Assembly (NCBI GenBank): GCA_902794535.1
Contig: CADBHQ010000023.1
Coordinates: forward strand, 1 to 64,000
Origin: Fibrobacter succinogenes
GTDB lineage: Bacteria > Fibrobacterota > Fibrobacteria > Fibrobacterales > Fibrobacteraceae
Direction of reading: 5' to 3'
Length of the DNA: 64,000 nucleotides
The notes beneath the pieces were generated by a model that did no database searches, was not told where the DNA came from, and saw only the letters and a list, made by a program, of their open reading frames with translations. Every line of letters starts with the position of its first letter. The first letter of the stretch is position 1. Positions 54,141-62,019 of this stretch are shown here, one piece after another. The translations under genes were made by a program, and so were the position numbers.

Positions 54141-54159
54141 TATATTTATATTAGTGGTG
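54141..54159 (+). promoter_or_regulatory. Probable -10 region of a leaderless lipoprotein gene
   Basis: TATATTTATATT (54141-54152) is followed by 7 bases and ATG 54160, repeating the geometry at 3227 and 15253. No Shine-Dalgarno lies between. Confidence 0.45.
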
Positions 54160-55788
54160 ATGGATACTTTGAAATACTTTTTAGCGGGTTTCGTTGCCTT
54201 TTTTGTGGGTTGTTCTTCGGACAGCCAAGTGGCGGGCAATAGTGCCGAAACGGGTTCTCCGGAACTCGCGGGTATCTTGGTGCTTGACAATGGTAAGCCT
54301 GCCGCCCGTACGAAAGTTCAGTGTGTGCCGGGCAACTACAACATCATTGCCGCAAGCGAGGCCGAACAGGTTCTGCCTTCCGCGTTCGAAACCGAAACGG
54401 ATGAAAACGGCAACTACGAATTCGATTCCATCCCGGCGGGCAGTTTCTCTCTCGAGGCTTTCCATCAAGAATCGGGCCAGATGCTTCTAGTGCAGGACCT
54501 GAGTGCCGAAGAGGACGAGCCCCTTGCTGTAAATGACACCTTGCGTAATTCAGGAACGGTCAAGCTTCTCGTATCGGGCGCGTTCCGCGAAAACCAGGGT
54601 GGCGAAGCCATCGTTATCGGGACGACAATTCGCAGAAGGGTTTCTGTGCAGAACGGGAAAATCGTGGTCGATAGCCTCCCGGCAGACACGTTTGAACTTA
54701 TTGTTTACATGGATGGCATGAGCCCGTTTGGATTTAAGGATGTTTCCGTAAAGCCTGAAGAGACTACGGTCTGGGGCGATTCGGTGACGTACACATTGAA
54801 AGCTCCGCTCGCGCTCCCCGAAGAAATCGATTCGCTCGGCACCGTCGTGAGCGATTTCCCGCTGGCCATTCGCTTGACGGAAAAAGAAATTGCTTTCGAT
54901 TCCGCGGAGGTGGTGAACGGCCGCTGGGAGGCCGTGCGCATTTCGCAGGACGGAAACCGCAGCAAGAAACTCCCGATCGCGCAGACCTACTTTGATGCTC
55001 GTGCCAAAGAGGCTGTGTTCTGGGTGCGTGTCGATTCGCTGAATGTTTCAGATTCCCTGGAACTCCATTTTGACAACACCATGAACCCCGCGTACGCAAA
55101 GGATGTGTTCCCCACGAACCGCAGCTATTCTTTGGTGTGGCATTTCGATAGCGGCCTTGCACCTGTGGACGATGGAGCGGAAAAGGGTTACTTCGAAGGT
55201 TTGCCGACAGGGGCCGTGGCTGCCGACGGTGTTGTTGGTAGGGGAGTGGAACTTGATGAAGGCGATGTTATTGTTGTCGAGAATTCGAGTGCGGCTGATT
55301 CCTCGCGCAAGGTGAACTTGAATTACGACGGTAGCGAATATTTCTGCTTCTCGGTGTGGGTAAAACTTGACAATCTCGAAGAAAAACAGACCATCTTTGA
55401 AAAGTCCAAGGAATATGCGTTGCGCTATGATCCGGAGAAGGGCTTTGTGGTTGACCTTTGGGTTCCCGATACGAGTTCCGATTCAATAAAATACGCCTGG
55501 GTGTCGGGAATGTCAGATATCAAGGCAGGCGAGTGGGTCTATGTTGCCTTCAGCCGCCACACGACTTCGCAGTCCAATTTCTACGTGAACGACCGCAAGA
55601 TTGAAACGGAGCCGGAACAAATCGCTTGGACGGGCGTCCGTGAACTGGCCGACTTCAAAGTGGGCGGCTTTACCGGCACCATCGACGAACTCATGCTGGG
55701 CGGCTGCTTCCGCGACGACGCTTGGACGCGGCTCACTTACCTGAACCAGCGTCCCGAAAAATACTGGCCAGCCCTTTCGGCCCGCTAG
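54160..55788 (+). CDS. DUF2341/LamG-like lipoprotein paired with a TIGR02147 protein
   Basis: A 542-aa lipoprotein (MDTLKYFLAGFVAFFVGC, lipobox FVGC, Cys18). An N-terminal carboxypeptidase-regulatory-like unit (LAGILVLDNGKPAARTKVQC ... ETDENGNYEFDSIPAGSFSLEAF) is followed by a DUF2341-like region (FPLAIRLTEKEIAFDSAEVVNG ... AVFWVRVDSLNVSDSLELHF) and a LamG-like domain (YFCFSVWVKLDNLEEKQTIFEKS ... FKVGGFTGTIDELMLGG). These folds bind glycans or proteins at the surface. GTG codons at 54154 and 54157 are also in frame; ATG 54160 fits the promoter geometry. It is divergent from the TIGR02147 gene and ends about 170 bases before the PL9 gene. Confidence 0.8.
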   Translation: MDTLKYFLAGFVAFFVGCSSDSQVAGNSAETGSPELAGILVLDNGKPAARTKVQCVPGNYNIIAASEAEQVLPSAFETETDENGNYEFDSIPAGSFSLEAFHQESGQMLLVQDLSAEEDEPLAVNDTLRNSGTVKLLVSGAFRENQGGEAIVIGTTIRRRVSVQNGKIVVDSLPADTFELIVYMDGMSPFGFKDVSVKPEETTVWGDSVTYTLKAPLALPEEIDSLGTVVSDFPLAIRLTEKEIAFDSAEVVNGRWEAVRISQDGNRSKKLPIAQTYFDARAKEAVFWVRVDSLNVSDSLELHFDNTMNPAYAKDVFPTNRSYSLVWHFDSGLAPVDDGAEKGYFEGLPTGAVAADGVVGRGVELDEGDVIVVENSSAADSSRKVNLNYDGSEYFCFSVWVKLDNLEEKQTIFEKSKEYALRYDPEKGFVVDLWVPDTSSDSIKYAWVSGMSDIKAGEWVYVAFSRHTTSQSNFYVNDRKIETEPEQIAWTGVRELADFKVGGFTGTIDELMLGGCFRDDAWTRLTYLNQRPEKYWPALSAR

Positions 55789-55820
55789 GCGTAATCCATA
55801 AATAATTATTTTTTTTGTAA

Positions 55821-55920
55821 AAATGAGAACATTTTTGCAAAAAAATCGCTGTATCTATTGACTTTACGAAAAGAATAACTTATATTCTGTTTTGATATTT
55901 TGAGAACATTTTTGAGAACA
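55821..55920 (+). promoter_or_regulatory. Three copies of TGAGAACA upstream of the PL9 gene
   Basis: TGAGAACATTTTTG occurs at 55824-55837 and 55901-55914, with another TGAGAACA at 55913-55920 exactly 12 bases after the second. TATATTCTG (55881-55889) lies between as a possible -10. The same core precedes the TIGR02147 gene at 44766. The direct-repeat arrangement suggests cooperative regulator binding. Confidence 0.5.
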
Positions 55921-55960
55921 GGAATGAATGTTTGTCGGAATATCAAAGGATGTACTTGGG

Positions 55961-57346
55961 ATGAATTATTTGAAGAATATCCGCTTGGTGGAAATTTTGA
56001 CGGCAGCTTTTGCCGTTTTGGCGCTTGCCGGGAATACCCATGTAAAGCCTGGCGACGATTTTATTTTGGCCATGACTAAGGCCTCCGCCGGAGATACCGT
56101 CTTTTTTGAAGCGGGAACATACCAGGTGCCCTATACAGAGGGTCAGGCGAATACGATTACACTTTCTAAGTCAGGAATGGCGGACAAGCCCATTGTGTTC
56201 TATGCGGCGGGCCATGCGACTGCCGTGATAGACTTCCAGTTCCCGGAACTCACCTATGTCGACAAGGGCGTGGGGCTGAGCATGACCGGCAGTTATTACG
56301 AACTTCACGGTCTCGCCATTACCCGTGCGGGATACCAGGGAGCCTATGTGACAGGGTCGTACAACAAGTTCTACAACATGTCGTTTTTCGAAAACCGCAA
56401 TTCCGGTTTGGAAATTAACAAGGGCGGGAATCATACGCTGGTGGTCAACGTAGATGCGTACCGTAATTATGACCCCAAGAAAAAGGGCGGCATGGCTGAC
56501 GGCTTTGCGAGCAAGCAGACTCAGGGAGCAGGAAATGTGTTCATCAACTGCCGTGCTTGGGAAAATTCCGACGACGGTTTTGACTTTTTTGATTCACCCG
56601 ACAGTGTCATTGTCTATGATTCCTGGGCGTTCCGGAATGGGGTCAATGTTTTTGGCTATGCGGCCGAGCTCTTTGATGGAAACGGCAATGGCTTTAAGAT
56701 GGGTGGCAATAAAGCCCAAGCGAATCACCGTTGCACGCGTTGTATTGCGTTTGACAATCCGGTAAAGGGCTTTGACCAGAACAACAATACGGGTGGCATT
56801 ACGGTGGAACAAAGCCTTGCTTACCGCAACGGAAGCAGTGGTGCCGCCAATTATGGAATGGGTGGGGCGCTGAATGCGGGGCAAAAGCATCACCTGCGGA
56901 ACAATATCTCTTATAAGGGCAAAAATGCCGACTCTTTTGGTTCGTCTAGCGAACAGAAAACGAATTCCTGGAACATTTCGGTGACTGTGAGTGACGATGA
57001 CTTTGAGTCGTTGGACACGAGCCTTGCGACGATTGCTCGAAATGCGGATGGACTGCTCCCGTACACAAAGTTGTTCCGCCTGAAAAAAGGGAGCGTCTTG
57101 ATTGACAAGGGGACGGAAATTGGCTTTGATTATGTTGGCTCGGCACCGGATCTTGGACCTTACGAATATGGCGAAATTGCAGCAGAATCCAGTTCTTCGG
57201 AAGTGTCTTCTAGCAGTGCTACAACGACTGTTATTCGCCGCAGGGTGGCCCCTGCTGACAGGCGTAAAGATGCTCCGAGGTTCAATGCATTGGGGCGTTC
57301 GGTAAAATCCGCGGAACCTTTCCGTTGGAGCGTCAGTTGGTTTTAA
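55961..57346 (+). CDS. Secreted PL9-like pectate lyase with Ser-rich tail
   Basis: A 461-aa parallel beta-helix enzyme expected to cleave polygalacturonate by beta-elimination. Signal segment is MNYLKNIRLVEILTAAFAVLALAG. PL9/right-handed helix features are HVKPGDDFILAMTKASAGDT, SYYELHGLAITRAGYQGAYV, NRNSGLEINKGGNHT, the Asp-rich calcium region ENSDDGFDFFDSPDS and GNGNGFKMGGNKAQANHRC. The tail has SSSSEVSSSSATTT followed by a basic end lacking the usual hydrophobic sorting-like strand. The frame extends to ATG 55928; 55961 is chosen because it starts the signal segment, with AAAGGA about 10 bases upstream. The PL1 gene starts 15 bases after the stop, so the two are probably co-transcribed. Confidence 0.87.
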   Translation: MNYLKNIRLVEILTAAFAVLALAGNTHVKPGDDFILAMTKASAGDTVFFEAGTYQVPYTEGQANTITLSKSGMADKPIVFYAAGHATAVIDFQFPELTYVDKGVGLSMTGSYYELHGLAITRAGYQGAYVTGSYNKFYNMSFFENRNSGLEINKGGNHTLVVNVDAYRNYDPKKKGGMADGFASKQTQGAGNVFINCRAWENSDDGFDFFDSPDSVIVYDSWAFRNGVNVFGYAAELFDGNGNGFKMGGNKAQANHRCTRCIAFDNPVKGFDQNNNTGGITVEQSLAYRNGSSGAANYGMGGALNAGQKHHLRNNISYKGKNADSFGSSSEQKTNSWNISVTVSDDDFESLDTSLATIARNADGLLPYTKLFRLKKGSVLIDKGTEIGFDYVGSAPDLGPYEYGEIAAESSSSEVSSSSATTTVIRRRVAPADRRKDAPRFNALGRSVKSAEPFRWSVSWF

Positions 57347-57361
57347 TAAAGAGGTGGAAAA

Positions 57362-58873
57362 ATGAAAGCAAAATATTTGGCAATTCTCTTGATGAATGTG
57401 GGGCTCTTTGCGGCTACCCCTAACTTCGATATGGTGGGTTATGCCACTTTGGAAGGGGGCACTACCGGCGGTAACGGGGGCAAGGTTGTGGAAGTCTCCA
57501 ACTTTGCAGAATTTAAGCAGTACGCCGAAGATTTGGAAACTCCTTACGTCATTATCGTGAAGGGTGAAATCAATACCGGTATCAAGACGTTTATCGATGA
57601 AAATGGCCATGTGGCCTCTTCGGGTACGGCAACGACTTATGGCGAATTGGTCTTGGTCGGCAATAACAAGACGATCATCGGTAAAGGCGAATCGGCGTTC
57701 CTTAATCGAGTGGGCCTGATGATTCAGAATAAACATAACATCATCATTCGTAACATCAAGTTCACCATGAGCGATGTTCCCATTAGCAAGACCGACGAAA
57801 ACAAGGTGATCGCTTTCCGCAATGGGGCAGAAGTTGTCCTCAATGACCCGGACTGCATCGCGATTTCTGCGGACTCTGCTGCCACTAACTGGGCTGACAA
57901 GAATAAGCAGGGAAGCCATAACATTTGGATCGATCACTGCGAATTCTATAATGCCTACACCAGCAACAAGGACCGCTACGATGGTCTGCTGGATGCCAAG
58001 AACAACATTTACAATGCGACTTTTAGCTGGAATTATTTCCACAACCATCATAAGGGAAGCCTCATTGGCAATAGCAACGGAGATAGTCTTCGTCATGAAA
58101 TAACTATCCACCATAACTTTTATAAGGACCTGGATGCGCGTACTCCCATGATGCGCCATACTAAAATTCACCTTTATAACAACTATGTTCTCGGTCAGGG
58201 AACAGGCAACGGCCCGAATGTTCGCTATGGTTCTGACGACTACTTTGAAAATAATCACTATGCGGGCCTCAGCAAGGCGATTTTCGCTGGCGATGATGGC
58301 GTGGCTACCATTATTGGAAACTATTACGAAGGCTGCGCCAACTTCCAGAGTAGTGGCTGTAACAGCAAAAAAATGAAGATTTCCGTAAATCCCGGTACTT
58401 CGCTTACTTCCAAGGATACCGCATGGGTCACTTACGATACGGAAATCCCTAAGGGAACTTTCAATCCCAAGAGCGTCTACAGCTATAGTGCAGATCCCGT
58501 AGGCGATGTGAAGGGCTTGGTGACAAATTATTCTGGCATTGGTAAAATTGATATCAGCGAATATGAAAAAGGAACGAAAATCGACCCGGTGATTGTTAGC
58601 TCAAGTTCTGTCGCCGAAGTAAGTTCTAGTAGCGTTACGAGTTCTTCAAGTAGCTCCGAAAACACAACGCGGTTGATTGCAACCGATGCCGAGTTCACCA
58701 TTTCGCCTATGACCAAGGTGCAAATTTTCTCCTTGACAGGAAAACTGATCAAGCAGGGCTTTTACAGCGAATGGGAACAATTGAAGTCTAGCCTCCCGCA
58801 AGGCCACTACATTGTGCGAGGGCTTCACCAAACATTAATATTCCAGTCCCGAAGAAAATGCTCTCGTCTTTAA
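57362..58873 (+). CDS. Secreted pectate lyase, PL1 family
   Basis: A 503-aa enzyme with signal peptide MKAKYLAILLMNVGLFA. PL1 hallmarks in order are GELVLVGNNKTIIGKGE, NIIIRNIKFTM, HNIWIDHCEF, DGLLDAKNNIYNATFSWNYF followed by HNHHKGSLIG, and TIHHNFYKDLDARTPMMRHT with the RxPxxR catalytic pattern. A Ser-rich linker (about residues 418-438) precedes a tail region (VQIFSLTGKLIKQGFYSEW ... LPQGHYIVRG). The last 16 residues (LHQTLIFQSRRKCSRL) are unlike the usual tail, and alternative frames here are also open, so a small indel near 58820-58850 is possible. AAGAGGTGG precedes the ATG. It follows the PL9 gene by 15 bases. Confidence 0.9.
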   Translation: MKAKYLAILLMNVGLFAATPNFDMVGYATLEGGTTGGNGGKVVEVSNFAEFKQYAEDLETPYVIIVKGEINTGIKTFIDENGHVASSGTATTYGELVLVGNNKTIIGKGESAFLNRVGLMIQNKHNIIIRNIKFTMSDVPISKTDENKVIAFRNGAEVVLNDPDCIAISADSAATNWADKNKQGSHNIWIDHCEFYNAYTSNKDRYDGLLDAKNNIYNATFSWNYFHNHHKGSLIGNSNGDSLRHEITIHHNFYKDLDARTPMMRHTKIHLYNNYVLGQGTGNGPNVRYGSDDYFENNHYAGLSKAIFAGDDGVATIIGNYYEGCANFQSSGCNSKKMKISVNPGTSLTSKDTAWVTYDTEIPKGTFNPKSVYSYSADPVGDVKGLVTNYSGIGKIDISEYEKGTKIDPVIVSSSSVAEVSSSSVTSSSSSSENTTRLIATDAEFTISPMTKVQIFSLTGKLIKQGFYSEWEQLKSSLPQGHYIVRGLHQTLIFQSRRKCSRL

Positions 58874-58887
58874 GGTAGTGGAGCAAT

Positions 58888-58908
58888 CGTTGTCCTTAGA
58901 CAACGCGT
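58888..58908. promoter_or_regulatory. Palindrome CGTTGT-N6-ACAACGCGT, operator-like
   Basis: CGTTGT (58888-58893) and ACAACG (58900-58905) with a 6-base spacer, followed by CGT, closely match the inner palindrome at 54083-54103. It lies between the PL1 gene and the HEGIH protein gene, upstream of the latter. Confidence 0.5.
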
Positions 58909-58921
58909 AAATAAAATTTTC

Positions 58922-58954
58922 AATACTCCTTGGCCAGCTGGGGAGTATTTTTTT
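58922..58954 (+). terminator. Intrinsic terminator after PL1 gene
   Basis: ATACTCC / GGAGTAT arms with a 12-base loop containing TGGCCA are followed by seven T. It ends the PL9-PL1 transcription unit. Confidence 0.8.
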
Positions 58955-58978
58955 ATTGCATAAAAGTTGGAGTGTGTT

Positions 58979-60884
58979 ATGCAAAAAAGTTGTTTGGGAT
59001 TGATTCCGGGCGCCGTTTTGTCGGCTGCCCTAGGTGTTCACGCATACGCGGCGTCGGGTGATGCTTACACATGGCCCGGTTACCGCAGCGACCTGGATTA
59101 CGACACAAAATCGAATCTGGGCGATATCCAGCCGCCGACCAAGTTCAATAACAATTGTTCGGGCGTTACCGGAAAGAAGGCCGGTAAATGGTGGGCGTTT
59201 TATTGGGGCAAGGATCGCGACAGCCGCATTACCGACATGGGCGCCGGATGCCCAGGCGCAAGAAGGCCAGTACAGTGCCGTTTATTACTATGGCTCGGGT
59301 ACGTGTGCCGGTGGTGCGAAGGACGATACCACGGGTGGTTGGCAGACATGGGTGGCGGGCTACACGGCGGTGGCGGCTTCGTTCTATCCGCTCTACAGTT
59401 TCAATACGAGTTGCCCCTACCGCGATCGCGTGGCACAGATGGATGCGATGATTCACGAGGGAATCCACTCGATGACGAACGGCTACCCTGGCGCAAAGGA
59501 TGCGCACTGGTTTCAGGAAGCGGGTAATACCTGGATTCAGCAGGATATGTTCAGCCACCGCGATGGTGTATACAGCGGTATGGGATTTCTGAATGCGGCG
59601 ACGGTTATTGCGCCGTTTATGCCTATTGAAACCTATTCGGGCTGGCTGATTGACGGCACTTTCGGTGGCCCTGGTGGCGGCGCCGATGGCGGTGGCGTGA
59701 CCGGTAAGAATCAGCGTTACCTGCTGGGTGGCTCGCAGTACAGCAACATCTTCCCGACGTTTATCGGAACGTGGATCGGTACGGGGGCTGTTCGCTGGAT
59801 TTACGGAAACGCTTACGGCAAGACCAAATACCTGCTCGAAACCTACGGCCTCGACAAGGGGCTGGGCGATGCGGGCGTGCGCAGGCTCATTACCGAATTC
59901 CGCGCAAGGCTTGCGATGCTCGACATGAAAAAATGGTCCGGCGAAATCAGGAACCTGCTGAACCAGAATTTCGGAAGTGACACCTACTGGGAACAGGACA
60001 TGTGGGACAACAACAGGAAAAGCTACACCTGGACCATGACGCCCTACCAGACGGTAACGGAAAGCGACGGTTACCTTGTACCGAATCAGGAAACAACTCC
60101 GGGTTGGTCTGGCTCGAACGTGGTTCCGCTGAAGGTGCAAAACGGAGCAAAAGAAGTCACTGTGAGTTTCTACCCGAACGGCGCAAATTCCAATAACAAG
60201 AACATGAACTTCTTGCTGTGTTACCGAGCAACTGACGGTACACCTGTGTACAGTGAACCCATTACGGGCGAAGGTTCCGCGACGCTTCGCCTGGACAAGA
60301 CGCCTTCTTCGACGAACGGCACGCCGATGGTCTTTGCGGTGATCGTGAATACCGATTACCAGTACACCGGCAACACGGGAATTCGCAAGTTGCATTACGA
60401 TTATAAGTTGAAACTGGAAACGGGCGTAAGTGGCGCAGGGGCTGCAAACATCAAGTACTACAACGACTTTAAGCTGGATTACAAGTGGCCCGAAATCGGC
60501 GAAACCCCGGTTGTGTCCAGTAGTTCTGTGGCATCGAGTAGTTCTATCGCTCCCGCAAGTTCCAGCAGCGTGGTGCCGCCTTCTTCGAGTAGCGAAACGT
60601 CGACGGCAATTGCTTTTGAACCGTTGAACGTGCCTTCGCATATCAATGTCAAATTTAAACGTGGAATTGTAACGGTTGACTACGCTTTGCCGCAGCGTGA
60701 AAATGTGATGGTTAGCTTGTTTACGGGATTTGGTGCTTTAATTGCCCAAGAAATGGTTGGCGTGCAGAATGCCGGTGCGCATACGCATTCTTTTGACCTA
60801 AGTCAAATGCCGGCAGGATCCTATATCGTGAAGGTGACAACCGGCAGCTACCGTGAAGCGAAATCAATAAACATTTTCCGATAA
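58979..60884 (+). pseudogene. Secreted HEGIH putative metallopeptidase-like protein with one frameshift
   Basis: Signal peptide MQKSCLGLIPGAVLSAALGVHAYA starts at ATG 58979 (GGAG upstream). The frame changes near the GGG at 59239-59241; removing one G gives ITDMAPDAQAQEGQYSAVYYYG and a continuous protein of about 634 aa. The region AMIHEGIHSMTNGYPGAKDA contains an HExxH zinc-type motif (near base 59454) followed by WFQEAGNTW, where Glu could be a third ligand. Beyond this I do not recognise the family. A beta-rich domain, a Ser-rich linker (about 60518-60600) and a tail ending AGSYIVKVTTGSYREAKSINIFR follow, as in the neighbouring secreted enzymes. It may be a secreted peptidase; the function is unproven and the present sequence would not yield the full protein. 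Confidence 0.7.
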
Positions 60885-60900
60885 ATCGATGATACCAAAC

Positions 60901-60933
60901 AAAGGCGCCCCGGCGAATGCCGGGACGCTTTTT
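60901..60933 (+). terminator. Intrinsic terminator, conserved-type element
   Basis: GCGCCCCGGC-GAAT-GCCGGGACGC (10-bp stem with one mismatch) is followed by five T. Upstream ACCAAACAAAGGCG and the stem/loop are nearly the same as the element at 53132-53163. Confidence 0.88.
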
Positions 60934-60954
60934 GCTGTGGCTTGGGGATATTTT

Positions 60955-62019
60955 TTATTTGGTGTAAATCTTATGCTCGGCCATATAGATAGCTAGGTAG
61001 TCAATGACGCCGGATTCTGCGCCCTTTACGGGAATATACCGCAGGTTTTTCTGTGCGTCTACAATAACGGCTAGCCCCGCGATGAAGTTAATCCAATGGT
61101 AATCCTCGTGATACTTGAGGGCGACCTTTTTCTGCGAACCGAAAACGGCAAGCGGCATCACGAAGATGTCGTGCGACACCATGATGGTGACGCGTTTCCA
61201 TCTGGATAAATTTTTCAGGATGACCGTTTGCATAAATTCCTGCGCACGGGGCTCCATTTCGTAAAATGTTTCTGGGTATCCGCCTTCGTATGCCCAGCGT
61301 GCCATCAGTTCGACTGAACTGCCCTTTAGGCCGAGCGCGGTCGCTTGCTTTGCGAGAGAATCGGCCGAAATTTTCAAAAACCAATTGCCAGTAATGTCGT
61401 AATTCGTGATGAGTTTCGGGGACGTCGCTTCGCCGCGTCCTTTCGAGATTTGGTTTGCGGTTTCGTTCGTGCGCACGAATCCCGAAGTGACGTACGAGAA
61501 TTCCTCTTCACTCTTGAGCGTTGCTCCTAGATCCTGTGCCATCTGGATTCCGTTTGCGGTGAGTTCGGTTTCCAAAGCCACGTCATCTTCACGTTCGGAA
61601 TGGCGGATAATAAAAACCGCCTTTTCGTCGGGGGCGAGGCTCTTGTAGGCGTCGGCGACCGTGGCGAATCCGTCTTTGTCCAAAACGATTTCCGGAGAGG
61701 TATCCATGATTGCGGACGAAGAAGATTCCTCAATCGAGGAGGAACTGCTGACTTGCAGTTCTGCTGAAGATGATAGGGCGTGCGGAATTTGCTCGCTTGA
61801 AGAGGATGCCGGAATGGCCGAGGATGACATTGCCAAAGAAGGCATTGTCGAAGACGACCATTCCGGGGAATCTTGCTCGGACGACGGCACGGGTATCCAG
61901 GAGTGATTGGAGGCTTTGTCGGACGAGCTTGATTCAATATCGGGACTAGATACTTTGTCATTGCATGCCGTGAGTGCTGCAATGCATGCGGTGGCAAAGA
62001 TGAAAATGTACGTGCGCAT
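60955..62019 (-). CDS. Ser-rich lipoprotein with histidine-phosphatase-like domain
   Basis: A 354-aa lipoprotein (MRTYIFIFATACIAALTAC, lipobox LTAC, Cys19). Residues about 30-110 are a Ser/Pro/Glu-rich tether. The C-terminal domain (about 125-354) has the histidine phosphatase (phosphoglycerate-mutase-like) features AVFIIRHSERE with the catalytic His, LTANGIQMAQDLG, VTSGFVRTNETANQI and IMVSHDIFVMPLAVF with the second His. In place of the common RHG triad this reads RHS. Substrate unknown; an extracytoplasmic phosphoester is expected by location. ATG 62019 overlaps the TAA of the upstream gene (TAATG), so the two are translationally coupled. Confidence 0.8.
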   Translation of the reverse strand: MRTYIFIFATACIAALTACNDKVSSPDIESSSSDKASNHSWIPVPSSEQDSPEWSSSTMPSLAMSSSAIPASSSSEQIPHALSSSAELQVSSSSSIEESSSSAIMDTSPEIVLDKDGFATVADAYKSLAPDEKAVFIIRHSEREDDVALETELTANGIQMAQDLGATLKSEEEFSYVTSGFVRTNETANQISKGRGEATSPKLITNYDITGNWFLKISADSLAKQATALGLKGSSVELMARWAYEGGYPETFYEMEPRAQEFMQTVILKNLSRWKRVTIMVSHDIFVMPLAVFGSQKKVALKYHEDYHWINFIAGLAVIVDAQKNLRYIPVKGAESGVIDYLAIYMAEHKIYTK

